Made by a program: the position numbers and the translations under genes. 24,622 nt of DNA from a virus. The notes under the pieces were generated by a model that made no database searches, had not been told where the DNA came from, and was given only the letters and a program-made list of their open reading frames with translations. Below are positions 5,637-10,748 of the stretch, in pieces. The stretch's first letter is position 1. Every line of letters starts with the position of its first letter. The DNA lies in the IMG/VR virus record IMGVR_UViG_3300017781_000124, positions 1 to 24,622 of that record, one strand, 5' to 3'.

Positions 5637-6523
5637 TCTATTCCCCATTGTAATTGTGCAATTTTATGTATGTCTGGGCCGTGATAGTTTTTTATTCTAT
5701 CAAAGTCTGGTTGAACCATATCAAAGAGTGTGCGCCAGTTACCCCTTGCGTTTTTTAGTATGTTTTGTTGTACAAGCCATCTTTGTTTGACTAAGTTAAA
5801 GTGATAATCAAGACTATCTTTTTTAAGCAAGTCAGTTGTTTGTGCTGTGGCTATCTCAAATCCCTTTGATGTTACGAATAACAATGCAGGTTCTAGCCCT
5901 GTTGCTTTGTGATATACTGCCTGTTGAATTACCTGATTTATTGTAGGTTCGGTTCTAGGTGATGGTATTCGCCATGACCTAGTACCGTCCTTCTTCATTG
6001 GATTACGTGTGGGAAAGCTGCACTTTAAATCAAGCTCTAGTTTAGCTGATGCGTAATCAAGATACATCATACATGGCACATCAATACCATCTACATCCAT
6101 CCATCTTTTGTACTCACCTTCGATTTCCTGATTGCCAAAATATTCTCTCATACCTTGTAATGCATGAGAAGCCATCTCGCTAAGATGGTTTTTGATTTCA
6201 GCGTGTTCTTCTGCATCCCTGCCATCATCAAAACCTCTTGGTTTATAAAGGCTGTATTTATAAGCAACTTCTCGTAGTGCTTGCTCAAAAGACTTTTGTT
6301 CTTGCACTCCTCTTGCTTTGATGTAGTTATCAAGACCTAAAGCTAAATCTACTATCTTCTGGACAGCCTTACCGCCTTCCATTTTAGCAGAACCTGGGTA
6401 TCCTATCTTTAAATGATGGTCTATGAATAGCTTTAAGAAGTAATCATCAAGAGGTTGTGTACCACCTGATGCACTTACGTGCATGGCTCGACTGCCATAT
6501 TCTTTTCTATAATCTGGTATCAT
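5633..6523 (-). CDS. PD-(D/E)XK exonuclease of the recombination module (296 aa)
   Basis: The probable nuclease core is Glu137 (EGEYKRWMDVDG), Asp156 (MMYLDYAS) and Asp165-x-Lys167 (LELDLK), followed by a Gln/Tyr helix (NQVIQQAVYHKATG) as in the RecB/Cas4/lambda-exonuclease superfamily. The N-terminus has a conserved-looking PGSAKMEGGKAVQ segment (43-55). Such enzymes resect double-stranded ends to give 3' single strands for the annealing protein encoded just downstream. AAGGAG (6530-6535) stands six bases before the ATG, and a consensus promoter lies just upstream, giving a short leader. It is the first gene of a leftward operon that reads through 5406-5636, 4754-5437 and 4442-4744. Confidence 0.78.
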   Translation of the reverse strand: MIPDYRKEYGSRAMHVSASGGTQPLDDYFLKLFIDHHLKIGYPGSAKMEGGKAVQKIVDLALGLDNYIKARGVQEQKSFEQALREVAYKYSLYKPRGFDDGRDAEEHAEIKNHLSEMASHALQGMREYFGNQEIEGEYKRWMDVDGIDVPCMMYLDYASAKLELDLKCSFPTRNPMKKDGTRSWRIPSPRTEPTINQVIQQAVYHKATGLEPALLFVTSKGFEIATAQTTDLLKKDSLDYHFNLVKQRWLVQQNILKNARGNWRTLFDMVQPDFDRIKNYHGPDIHKIAQLQWGIE

Positions 6524-6544
6524 TGTTTTCTCCTTCCTTGACCC

Positions 6545-6588
6545 TTCATATCATACCTATTGACAATATGTCAAATAGTTATTATGAA
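6545..6588. promoter_or_regulatory. Back-to-back divergent sigma70-type promoters with overlapping palindromic -35 boxes
   Basis: Rightward promoter: TTGACA (6560-6565), 17-bp spacer, TATGAA (6583-6588), driving the gene at 6620. Leftward promoter on the minus strand: TTGACA (6569-6574), 18-bp spacer, TATGAA (6545-6550), driving the exonuclease at 6523. The two perfect -35 boxes form an inverted repeat (TTGACA ATA TGTCAA). The promoters should therefore compete for polymerase, and one bound regulator would block both. -10 boxes match 4 of 6. Confidence 0.72.
6558..6568. promoter_or_regulatory. Candidate operator, 11-bp palindrome TATTGACAATA (copy 1)
   Basis: TATTG-A-CAATA is a palindrome around its central base and covers the rightward -35 box. 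The identical 11-mer occurs at 9989-9999 over the -35 box of the leftward small-gene operon. It is a likely binding site for one of the small HTH proteins encoded here (6937-7125 or 8785-8958). Part of the match is forced by the shared TTGACA, so only the flanks TA and ATA are extra evidence. Confidence 0.45.
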
Positions 6589-6619
6589 TTATTTATTAAC
6601 AAAAGAAAAGGACAATGAA

Positions 6620-6940
6620 ATGGAAAACAAACAAGCATATAAAATGGTAAGAACAACTGACCCTGATACATCTATAGATGCAGCTATATCAATAGACCCA
6701 ACACGATTGGAGTCTTTAGTATTAGATGCAATTAGACATTTTGGTGAATCAGGTGCAACTATGGATGAAGTTGATAGAGCATTACCTGACGTTAGAGCTG
6801 GTAGTATCTCACCAAGGTTTAAGCCATTAATCGAAAAGGGTTTTGTTATTGGTGATGGTAGGACACGTAAGGCTATTTATTCTAATAAACAACAAAGAAT
6901 CTTATGGGCAGTTGAATTTTACAAGGAAGAAGAGCAATGA
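6620..6940 (+). CDS. Winged-helix DNA-binding protein (106 aa)
   Basis: The start is ATG 6620 with AAAGGA (6607-6612) seven bases upstream. A longer frame reaching 6560 would begin in the promoter. The opening MVRTTDPDTSIDAA and the helix-turn-helix-wing pattern (LVLDAIRHFGESGATMDEV, then SISPRFKPLIEKGFVIGDG, then TRKAIYSN) match a common phage winged-helix family of the form 'RxTDPDTSxxAA...SPRxxxLxxxGxI...GxTR'. These are usually found beside nuclease or replication genes. It binds DNA by inference and may be a regulator or a replication accessory. It ends in ATGA overlap with the next regulator gene. Confidence 0.72.
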   Translation: MENKQAYKMVRTTDPDTSIDAAISIDPTRLESLVLDAIRHFGESGATMDEVDRALPDVRAGSISPRFKPLIEKGFVIGDGRTRKAIYSNKQQRILWAVEFYKEEEQ

Positions 6941-7125
6941 CATTAGAAGAACATATAGTAAAACGTGGTATCTCTCGCAGATACTTTGCAAAGATAGCAA
7001 AGCTAGACCCAAGTTCAATTACTTTATTGATACAGGGCAAGCGCAAACCATCGCAAAAAACACTCACTAAAATATTTATAGCGAGTAAGGGTGAGGTTAC
7101 TGCGGATGATTTCTATCATGGTTGA
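6937..7125 (+). CDS. Small Cro/CI-type helix-turn-helix regulator (62 aa)
   Basis: A compact HTH_3-type protein: RGISRRYFAKIAKLDPSS is followed by a recognition helix SSITLLIQGKRKPSQKTL and a short C-terminal helix with EVTADDFYHG. At 62 residues it is Cro-sized, with no oligomerisation or protease domain, so it is not a full CI repressor. It is translated in ATGA coupling with the winged-helix gene, and its own stop overlaps the start of the methyltransferase by 8 bp. It is the best candidate to bind the palindromic divergent promoter 0.35 kb upstream, as self-regulation is usual for such proteins. Confidence 0.8.
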   Translation: MTLEEHIVKRGISRRYFAKIAKLDPSSITLLIQGKRKPSQKTLTKIFIASKGEVTADDFYHG

Positions 7126-8191
7126 TATAAAAATTGGTGATTGCAGAGATGTATTAAAAACATTGCCAGATAAATCTGTAGATTGTTGTGTAACATCTCC
7201 CCCTTACTGGGGATTAAGGGATTATCAAACAGGCACATGGGAAGGTGGTGACTCAGACTGTTTACACATGAGAACAACTAAAATATCTAAGAATACTGCT
7301 ACAGGTCATAAAGCTATGGCACAGCAAGGTAATGTTGTGTCTGACGCAATTTATAAAACAAAATGCCCCAAGTGTGGTGCGGTCAGAAAAGATAAACAAA
7401 TTGGCTTAGAAGAAACACCAGAAGAATACACAAAAAATATTGTTAATGTATTCAGAGAGGTAAGAAGAGTATTAAAAGATGATGGTACTTTGTGGCTTAA
7501 CCTTGGTGACACATATTCATCAGGAGGCAGGGCAACAACTACTAACCAAACCTTGCGAGGTGATAAAGACTATGGAGTTACAAGAGCTGCATCACCTGAA
7601 GGTATTAAACCTAAAGATTTAATCGGTACACCTTGGCGAGTAGCTTTTGCATTGCAAGCTGATGGATGGTATCTAAGGCAAGATATTATCTGGCACAAAC
7701 CTAATCCTATGCCTGAGAGTGTGCAAGATAGATGCACTAAGGCACATGAATATATATTTTTGTTAAGTAAAAGTAAGAATTATTACTATGATAACGATGC
7801 GATTAAAGAGAAGGCAACTGATTGGGGTACAAGAGATAGAGTGAATGGCAAGTATCACAATGAGGGTACTGGGTTGCAACCACATAGTGGTCTTGAAAAA
7901 TCTTACGAAACAAAAAATAAAAGGTCTGTGTGGACTGTACCAGTAAAAGGATATAAAGAAGCACACTTTGCAGTTTTTCCTACCGAACTTATAGAGCCTT
8001 GCATACTAGCTGGGTGTCCTAAAAATGGCACTGTCCTTGACCCTTTTGGGGGTTCTGGCACTACTGCATTAGTAGCTGATAGGTTAGGTAGAAAATCTAC
8101 AATAATAGAATTAAATAAAGATTATATTTCTATTGCTGATAATAGATTGTATCAAGATTCACCTTTGTTTGTGGATATAAATCATGGTTAA
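7118..8191 (+). CDS. DNA methyltransferase, N4-cytosine/N6-adenine beta class (357 aa)
   Basis: Motif IV is TSPPYW (26-31) near the N-terminus and motif I is DPFGGSGTT (308-316) near the C-terminus, the order that defines the beta class of amino-methyltransferases (PF01555). An insert between them has Cys48-x-His50 and Cys83-x2-Cys86, likely a zinc ribbon, then IGLEETPEEYTKNIV and FREVRRVLKDDGTLWLNLGD. This arrangement is familiar in phage enzymes with the SPPY motif. It would methylate an exocyclic amine in phage or host DNA using S-adenosylmethionine; the target sequence cannot be read from the protein. ATG 7118 is chosen because the family starts 'MxDIKIGD'; in-frame ATG 7106 and GTG 7091 lie further inside the upstream gene. 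Likely roles are evasion of host restriction or marking for packaging or regulation. Confidence 0.88.
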   Translation: MVDIKIGDCRDVLKTLPDKSVDCCVTSPPYWGLRDYQTGTWEGGDSDCLHMRTTKISKNTATGHKAMAQQGNVVSDAIYKTKCPKCGAVRKDKQIGLEETPEEYTKNIVNVFREVRRVLKDDGTLWLNLGDTYSSGGRATTTNQTLRGDKDYGVTRAASPEGIKPKDLIGTPWRVAFALQADGWYLRQDIIWHKPNPMPESVQDRCTKAHEYIFLLSKSKNYYYDNDAIKEKATDWGTRDRVNGKYHNEGTGLQPHSGLEKSYETKNKRSVWTVPVKGYKEAHFAVFPTELIEPCILAGCPKNGTVLDPFGGSGTTALVADRLGRKSTIIELNKDYISIADNRLYQDSPLFVDINHG

Positions 8192-8591
8192 TGGCAGAAA
8201 CAAAGGGGCATCATTTGAAAGAGAGGTTGCAAACTATTTAAAACTGCACCTCTCTCTTCAAGATATCAAAAGAGACATCGAACAATACCGCACTGCTGAT
8301 AGAGGTGACTTACTTGGGATAGATGGATGGACTATTGAATGCAAGCGATATAAGCGTCCTCAGTCCAGTGTAGGTATTTATCGCAAGGAGTGGTGGGAAC
8401 AAGTGGTAAAGGCTTCTGAGAAGGCTAAAAACAAGCCTGTACTTATATTTAAGTTTGACCATCAACCTATACGCTGCGCTCTCTATCTAAAACATATCAA
8501 TAATAAATATAAGGGTAATGATGTAGCGATTGTTACCCTTGAAGCTTGGGTAAAGCTCCTCTCTCTCTCTAGGGCTTGCGTGTCAATATAA
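8184..8591 (+). CDS. PD-(D/E)XK nuclease, Holliday-junction-resolvase-like (135 aa)
   Basis: The opening NKGASFEREVANYL with Glu12/Glu14, then Asp42 (ADRGDLLGIDG) and Glu52-Cys53-Lys54 (WTIECKRYKR), give the E-D-ExK core of archaeal Hjc-type resolvases and related phage endonucleases; the length also fits. It would cut branched recombination or replication intermediates before packaging. It overlaps the methyltransferase by 8 bp and so is co-translated, which also leaves open a restriction-modification-like pair. It is the last rightward gene before the hairpin region. Confidence 0.75.
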   Translation: MVNGRNKGASFEREVANYLKLHLSLQDIKRDIEQYRTADRGDLLGIDGWTIECKRYKRPQSSVGIYRKEWWEQVVKASEKAKNKPVLIFKFDHQPIRCALYLKHINNKYKGNDVAIVTLEAWVKLLSLSRACVSI

Positions 8592-8619
8592 AATATGATA
8601 TTGAATAATTTCATTGTCT

Positions 8620-8647
8620 ACGCGAGTGCATACATTGCATCACGCGT
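8620..8647. other. Inverted repeat with CGCG and TGCA arms
   Basis: ACGCG (8620-8624) pairs with CGCGT (8643-8647) and TGCA (8627-8630) with TGCA (8636-8639) around a five-base loop TACAT. An 8-bp palindrome CACGCGTG lies at 8641-8648. It is the first of three hairpin-forming segments in a 193-bp interval without genes. It could be an RNA hairpin or a protein-binding site. Confidence 0.45.
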
Positions 8648-8657
8648 GCCTTTCTCT

Positions 8658-8704
8658 AAATAAGTGTTCTACTGCCCCTCAAAGGGCAAGTAGGACGCTT
8701 ATTT
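8658..8704 (+). ncRNA. Long RNA hairpin (20-bp stem) after the resolvase gene; candidate terminator or structured RNA
   Basis: AAATAAGTGTTCTACT (8658-8673) pairs with AGTAGGACGCTTATTT (8689-8704). After a bulged A (8688), GCCC (8674-8677) pairs with GGGC (8684-8687), closing a CTCAAA loop. The only non-Watson-Crick positions (8665/8697 and 8668/8694) are U-G in plus-strand RNA but A-C mismatches in minus-strand RNA, so the fold is built for rightward transcripts. There is no clean U tract after it, so it is not a standard terminator. A processing or stability element, or a small RNA, is possible. Confidence 0.6.
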
Positions 8705-8723
8705 AAGAGCATATATAATAATA

Positions 8724-8757
8724 AGAACGCGAAACACATATATATATCTCGCGTTCT
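8724..8757. repeat. Perfect 9-bp inverted repeat AGAACGCGA/TCGCGTTCT
   Basis: AGAACGCGA (8724-8732) and its exact complement TCGCGTTCT (8749-8757) enclose a 16-base loop with an alternating AT run. The same 9-mer appears once more at 10207-10215 in the other large non-coding region, within a shared 12-mer (TATAGAACGCGA; minus strand 8749-8760, plus strand 10204-10215). AT-only runs (8758-8785) with CTATAG repeats follow. It may be a binding site for a replication or regulatory protein, or part of an origin. Confidence 0.5.
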
Positions 8758-8784
8758 ATAGCCTATATATATAACCTATAGATA

Positions 8785-8958
8785 TTATTTTAGTTCTGAT
8801 TTTAAAGCTTGCATAGCTAACACTATAGCTTTTGGTATAGGATAGTTACCATACTCATAGTTAAATATAGTTTGCCTGGTTAACTCAAGTTTCTCTGCTA
8901 GTTGTATCCTAGTAAAGCCAAGTGCCTCTCTTTCTTTCATGAATTGTTGTTTAGTCAT
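8785..8958 (-). CDS. Small XRE/Cro-type regulator (57 aa)
   Basis: A 57-residue helix-turn-helix protein: MKEREALGFTRIQLAEKLEL, then TRQTIFNYEYGNYPIPKAI, then a final helix LAMQALKSELK. The 'LGxTRxQLAEKLxxTRQTIxNYExG' pattern is classic HTH_3. It is the last gene of a leftward operon of tiny genes and overlaps the preceding gene by 8 bp. A role in autoregulation of this operon or of the divergent switch is likely. It is a second small regulator, distinct in sequence from the one at 6937-7125, so the pair could act as opposing switches. Confidence 0.78.
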   Translation of the reverse strand: MTKQQFMKEREALGFTRIQLAEKLELTRQTIFNYEYGNYPIPKAIVLAMQALKSELK

Positions 8959-9109
8959 ACTCTACCTCGTAGTTTATAGATGTTAAATATAGTTTTGGGT
9001 CTTGTGATACTGCTATCTCTGCATAATTAGCTGCATCCTCTCTGTTACTAGCCGTTATGTTTACTTTATAAGTTTGATAAAATGTTACTGTAAAACTTTC
9101 CTCATTCAT
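8951..9109 (-). CDS. Small protein, unknown (52 aa)
   Basis: A 52-residue protein (MNEESFTVTFYQTYKVNITA, then SNREDAANYAEIA, then LYLTSINYEVEYD). The beta-alpha-beta pattern with an 'xxAxxxAxxxA' helix looks like a complete mini-domain. It starts in ATGA overlap with the upstream gene and its stop lies inside the next gene (8-bp overlap), so it is part of one polycistron. GAGG stands before the ATG. It is not recognised. Confidence 0.6.
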   Translation of the reverse strand: MNEESFTVTFYQTYKVNITASNREDAANYAEIAVSQDPKLYLTSINYEVEYD

Positions 9110-9321
9110 TCTTTTGCATCCTCTTTTAAAACGTAATCCATATAGTAATCACCTGAAGGTGATTTAAAACCAAAAAAATGCCTGATATAAAACATTGCAT
9201 TCTCTATTTCTCTGATGTCTGTAAGACATAAATCTTTAGTTTCATCTATGTTTTGAATAGCTATTTTAAGTTTGTTATGAATTTTAAGAAATTCTTTTAT
9301 ATTTTGTTTATCAAGTTTCAT
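9106..9321 (-). CDS. Small helical protein, unknown (71 aa)
   Basis: A 71-residue Lys/Ile/Asp-rich helical protein (KEFLKIHNKLKIAIQNID, then CLTDIREIENAMFYIRHFFG) ending with DYVLKEDAKE. A purine-rich ribosome site (GAGAGAGGG) stands seven bases before the ATG. The stop overlaps the next start (ATGA). No motif is recognised; a small phage protein acting on a host target would fit an early operon, but that is inference from position. Confidence 0.62.
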   Translation of the reverse strand: MKLDKQNIKEFLKIHNKLKIAIQNIDETKDLCLTDIREIENAMFYIRHFFGFKSPSGDYYMDYVLKEDAKE

Positions 9322-9345
9322 TTTTTTGCCCTCTCTCTTTCTCTT

Positions 9346-9504
9346 CTAAAATAAATCAAATGGATTAAAGCAGGAATTATATTCATTCCATTGGCTTTTA
9401 TCCCATGTATTACAACCTAATAGCCAATTGATAATAATAAAATCAAACATAGCTACTGCTAATAGTGTTATCATTATTGCTATAAAAATATTAAACTTGG
9501 TCAT
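9346..9504 (-). CDS. Small single-span membrane protein (52 aa)
   Basis: A 52-residue protein with one long hydrophobic segment (residues 4-29: FNIFIAIMITLLAVAMFDF, then IIINWLLG), then a polar Trp/Asn-rich tail with two cysteines (31 and 47), the second in NSCFNPFDLF. GGGAG precedes the ATG by nine bases. It is likely an inner-membrane protein with a short external tail. In an early operon such proteins often act in superinfection exclusion or host membrane modification, but there is no specific evidence here. Confidence 0.6.
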   Translation of the reverse strand: MTKFNIFIAIMITLLAVAMFDFIIINWLLGCNTWDKSQWNEYNSCFNPFDLF

Positions 9505-9508
9505 TGTC

Positions 9509-9661
9509 TTATTCTCCCTCTACACCCTCTAATTCATCAATTAATACTCCAAGAGAAAGATACCAATCTCTTTCTTTCGGTTCCTTTTCGTATTGATTAA
9601 CTGTAATTTCTTTTAATTTATCAGCTATCTCTTGATGTGTAAGTTTGCATTGTTTATTCAT
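9509..9661 (-). CDS. Small acidic helical protein, unknown (50 aa)
   Basis: A 50-residue protein (MNKQCKLTHQEIADKLKEIT, then NQYEKEPKERDWYLSLGVL, then IDELEGVEGE). It begins like a helix-turn-helix ('LTHQEIADKLKEI') but is too short for a full domain. The leader CAATGAAAAGGATTAAGACA before its ATG is nearly identical to that of the next upstream gene, including an AAGGA ribosome site. It is not recognised. Confidence 0.58.
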   Translation of the reverse strand: MNKQCKLTHQEIADKLKEITVNQYEKEPKERDWYLSLGVLIDELEGVEGE

Positions 9662-9689
9662 TGTCTTAATCCTTTTCATTGTTTATTGT

Positions 9690-9932
9690 TTAATTGTTAT
9701 TTTGAAATATCCAAGTATGTTTAACTTTACCATCACCACCAACCACCGTGTGGTGTATTGGTGTTTTATCGTTCATTTTGTGCATAAATAAATATTCTAC
9801 TATTTCAGCGATATTGATATGTTCTTGATTATCGTCATAATAGATATGACCATTTTTTACAGTTGTTTTGGCGTGCATTATTTTCTGATAAATATCCATT
9901 GCGATATCATAATTAGATAAATCTTTGTACAT
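9690..9932 (-). CDS. First gene of the leftward small-gene operon, unknown (80 aa)
   Basis: An 80-residue protein (MYKDLSNYDIAMDIYQKIMH, then TTVKNGHIYYDDNQEHINI, then VVGGDGKVKHTWIFQNNN). ATG 9932 is chosen because AAAGGA lies about ten bases before it; extending upstream would run into the promoter. It has a helical N-terminal half and a beta C-terminal half with several His residues (29, 39, 51, 60, 61, 72). No known motif. It is the gene closest to the operon promoter (-35 at 9992-9997) and so probably the earliest and most abundant product. Confidence 0.65.
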   Translation of the reverse strand: MYKDLSNYDIAMDIYQKIMHAKTTVKNGHIYYDDNQEHINIAEIVEYLFMHKMNDKTPIHHTVVGGDGKVKHTWIFQNNN

Positions 9933-9968
9933 TGTCTTTATTCCTTTCATTGTAAAGTTATTTAACAA

Positions 9969-9999
9969 TAAGTAATTTAGTCTAAGCCTATTGTCAATA
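9969..9999 (-). promoter_or_regulatory. Leftward promoter of the small-gene operon with TATTGACAATA palindrome (copy 2)
   Basis: On the minus strand a perfect TTGACA (9992-9997) sits in the palindrome TATTGACAATA (9989-9999), identical to 6558-6568. The -10 is weak: TACTTA (9969-9974) at 17 bp spacing, or ACTTAT one base further. The first gene starts at 9932, leaving a leader of about 30 bases. A second TTGACA in the same direction (10061-10066) has TATAGT (10036-10041) at a long 19-bp spacing and could be a backup. Confidence 0.55.
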
Positions 10000-10343
10000 C
10001 TCACAAGTAAAATAATTTAACATTAATTATATGATACTATATTTTGTGGATGGTATTGTGTGTCAACACTATATATGGTATTAGTTACCTATTCTATTAG
10101 AGCTACTATTAGCTCGTGTTATATAGTGTAGTTTAAATATAGTTATTTTGTTGAGTGTGTTTTGTATAATTATCAACAGACAGACATTACAATCTCATAT
10201 GTGTATAGAACGCGATTGCCTATGCTATATATTTACAATGTGTAGCCTAGGCGGGGTATATTTTATAGCCATCACCCCCAGACAGGCGCACCACTCTATA
10301 TATGTGTTAAATACTACTATCAACCACACAGTCAGGAGTATCC
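10000..10343. other. Non-coding AT-rich control region between the early leftward operon and terminase
   Basis: No credible gene lies here. It holds a 6-bp hairpin GAGCTA (10100-10105)/TAGCTC (10110-10115) with a CTAT loop, a direct repeat ATGGTATT (10050-10057 and 10075-10082), and a perfect -10 box TATAAT on the plus strand (10165-10170) without a good -35. It also holds AGAACGCGA (10207-10215), the palindrome GCCTAGGC (10245-10252) and GGGGT/ACCCC arms (10253-10257/10274-10278). The AGGAG ribosome site of the terminase gene is at 10334-10338. The late-gene promoter and possibly a packaging or origin site are expected here. Confidence 0.5.
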
Positions 10344-10748
10344 ATGCCTAGAAAGTTAGCTAAGAAGGAAGATATTATATTACGTATGGTAGGCGATGGT
10401 ATAAGTGTTAGTGAGATATGTAGGGGTATAGGTATTAGTAGGAATACTTTTTATCAGTATTTAAATGATAATAAGGATATTAAGGATGCTTATGAGATAG
10501 CCAAGAGTAGTTTTTCTTCTGAGTTTAGGAGTAACTATGAGGGTTTACTTGTAGGGGCTGTTACTGGTACTGCCAAGGTAGATGTTATGGCATTGAGGGA
10601 GATGGGAACGCACAGTAGGTGGTTAGAGTCTCATTGTAACTCTGAGGACTTTGGGGAGAAGGCTAAAGCTATGATGCAGTTAAAGACTGGTGATACTGAG
10701 ATTAACATTGCTTGGATTACAGATGGCTCAGATAACAATACCTTATAA
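10344..10748 (+). CDS. terS: Terminase small subunit (134 aa)
   Basis: The N-terminal helix-turn-helix (VGDGISVSEICRGIGIS, then RNTFYQYLNDN) is the DNA-recognition domain of TerS proteins, followed by helices for oligomerisation (KDAYEIAKSSFSSEFRSNY) and a C-terminal tail. The gene directly precedes and overlaps the large terminase by 26 bp, the usual order. TerS binds the packaging site and activates TerL. AGGAG stands five bases before the ATG. The coding strand is strikingly poor in C and rich in G and T compared with the following gene, which may reflect a different origin. Confidence 0.82.
   Translation: MPRKLAKKEDIILRMVGDGISVSEICRGIGISRNTFYQYLNDNKDIKDAYEIAKSSFSSEFRSNYEGLLVGAVTGTAKVDVMALREMGTHSRWLESHCNSEDFGEKAKAMMQLKTGDTEINIAWITDGSDNNTL

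Noticed and set aside
6560-6619. Upstream extension of the winged-helix gene
   Set aside because: It would start inside the -35 box of the promoter; ATG 6620 has a good ribosome site and begins the conserved part.
6937-9932. Lysogeny module suggested by two Cro-like regulators
   Set aside because: No integrase, excisionase, attachment site or full-length CI repressor is visible; small HTH proteins alone are common in lytic phages. The rest of the genome is not visible, so this is open rather than excluded.
10148-10351. 67-codon plus-strand open frame in the control region
   Set aside because: It starts with TTG, has no ribosome site, is rich in rare Cys/His/Ile mixtures unlike phage proteins here, and overlaps the terminase start and probable promoter elements.
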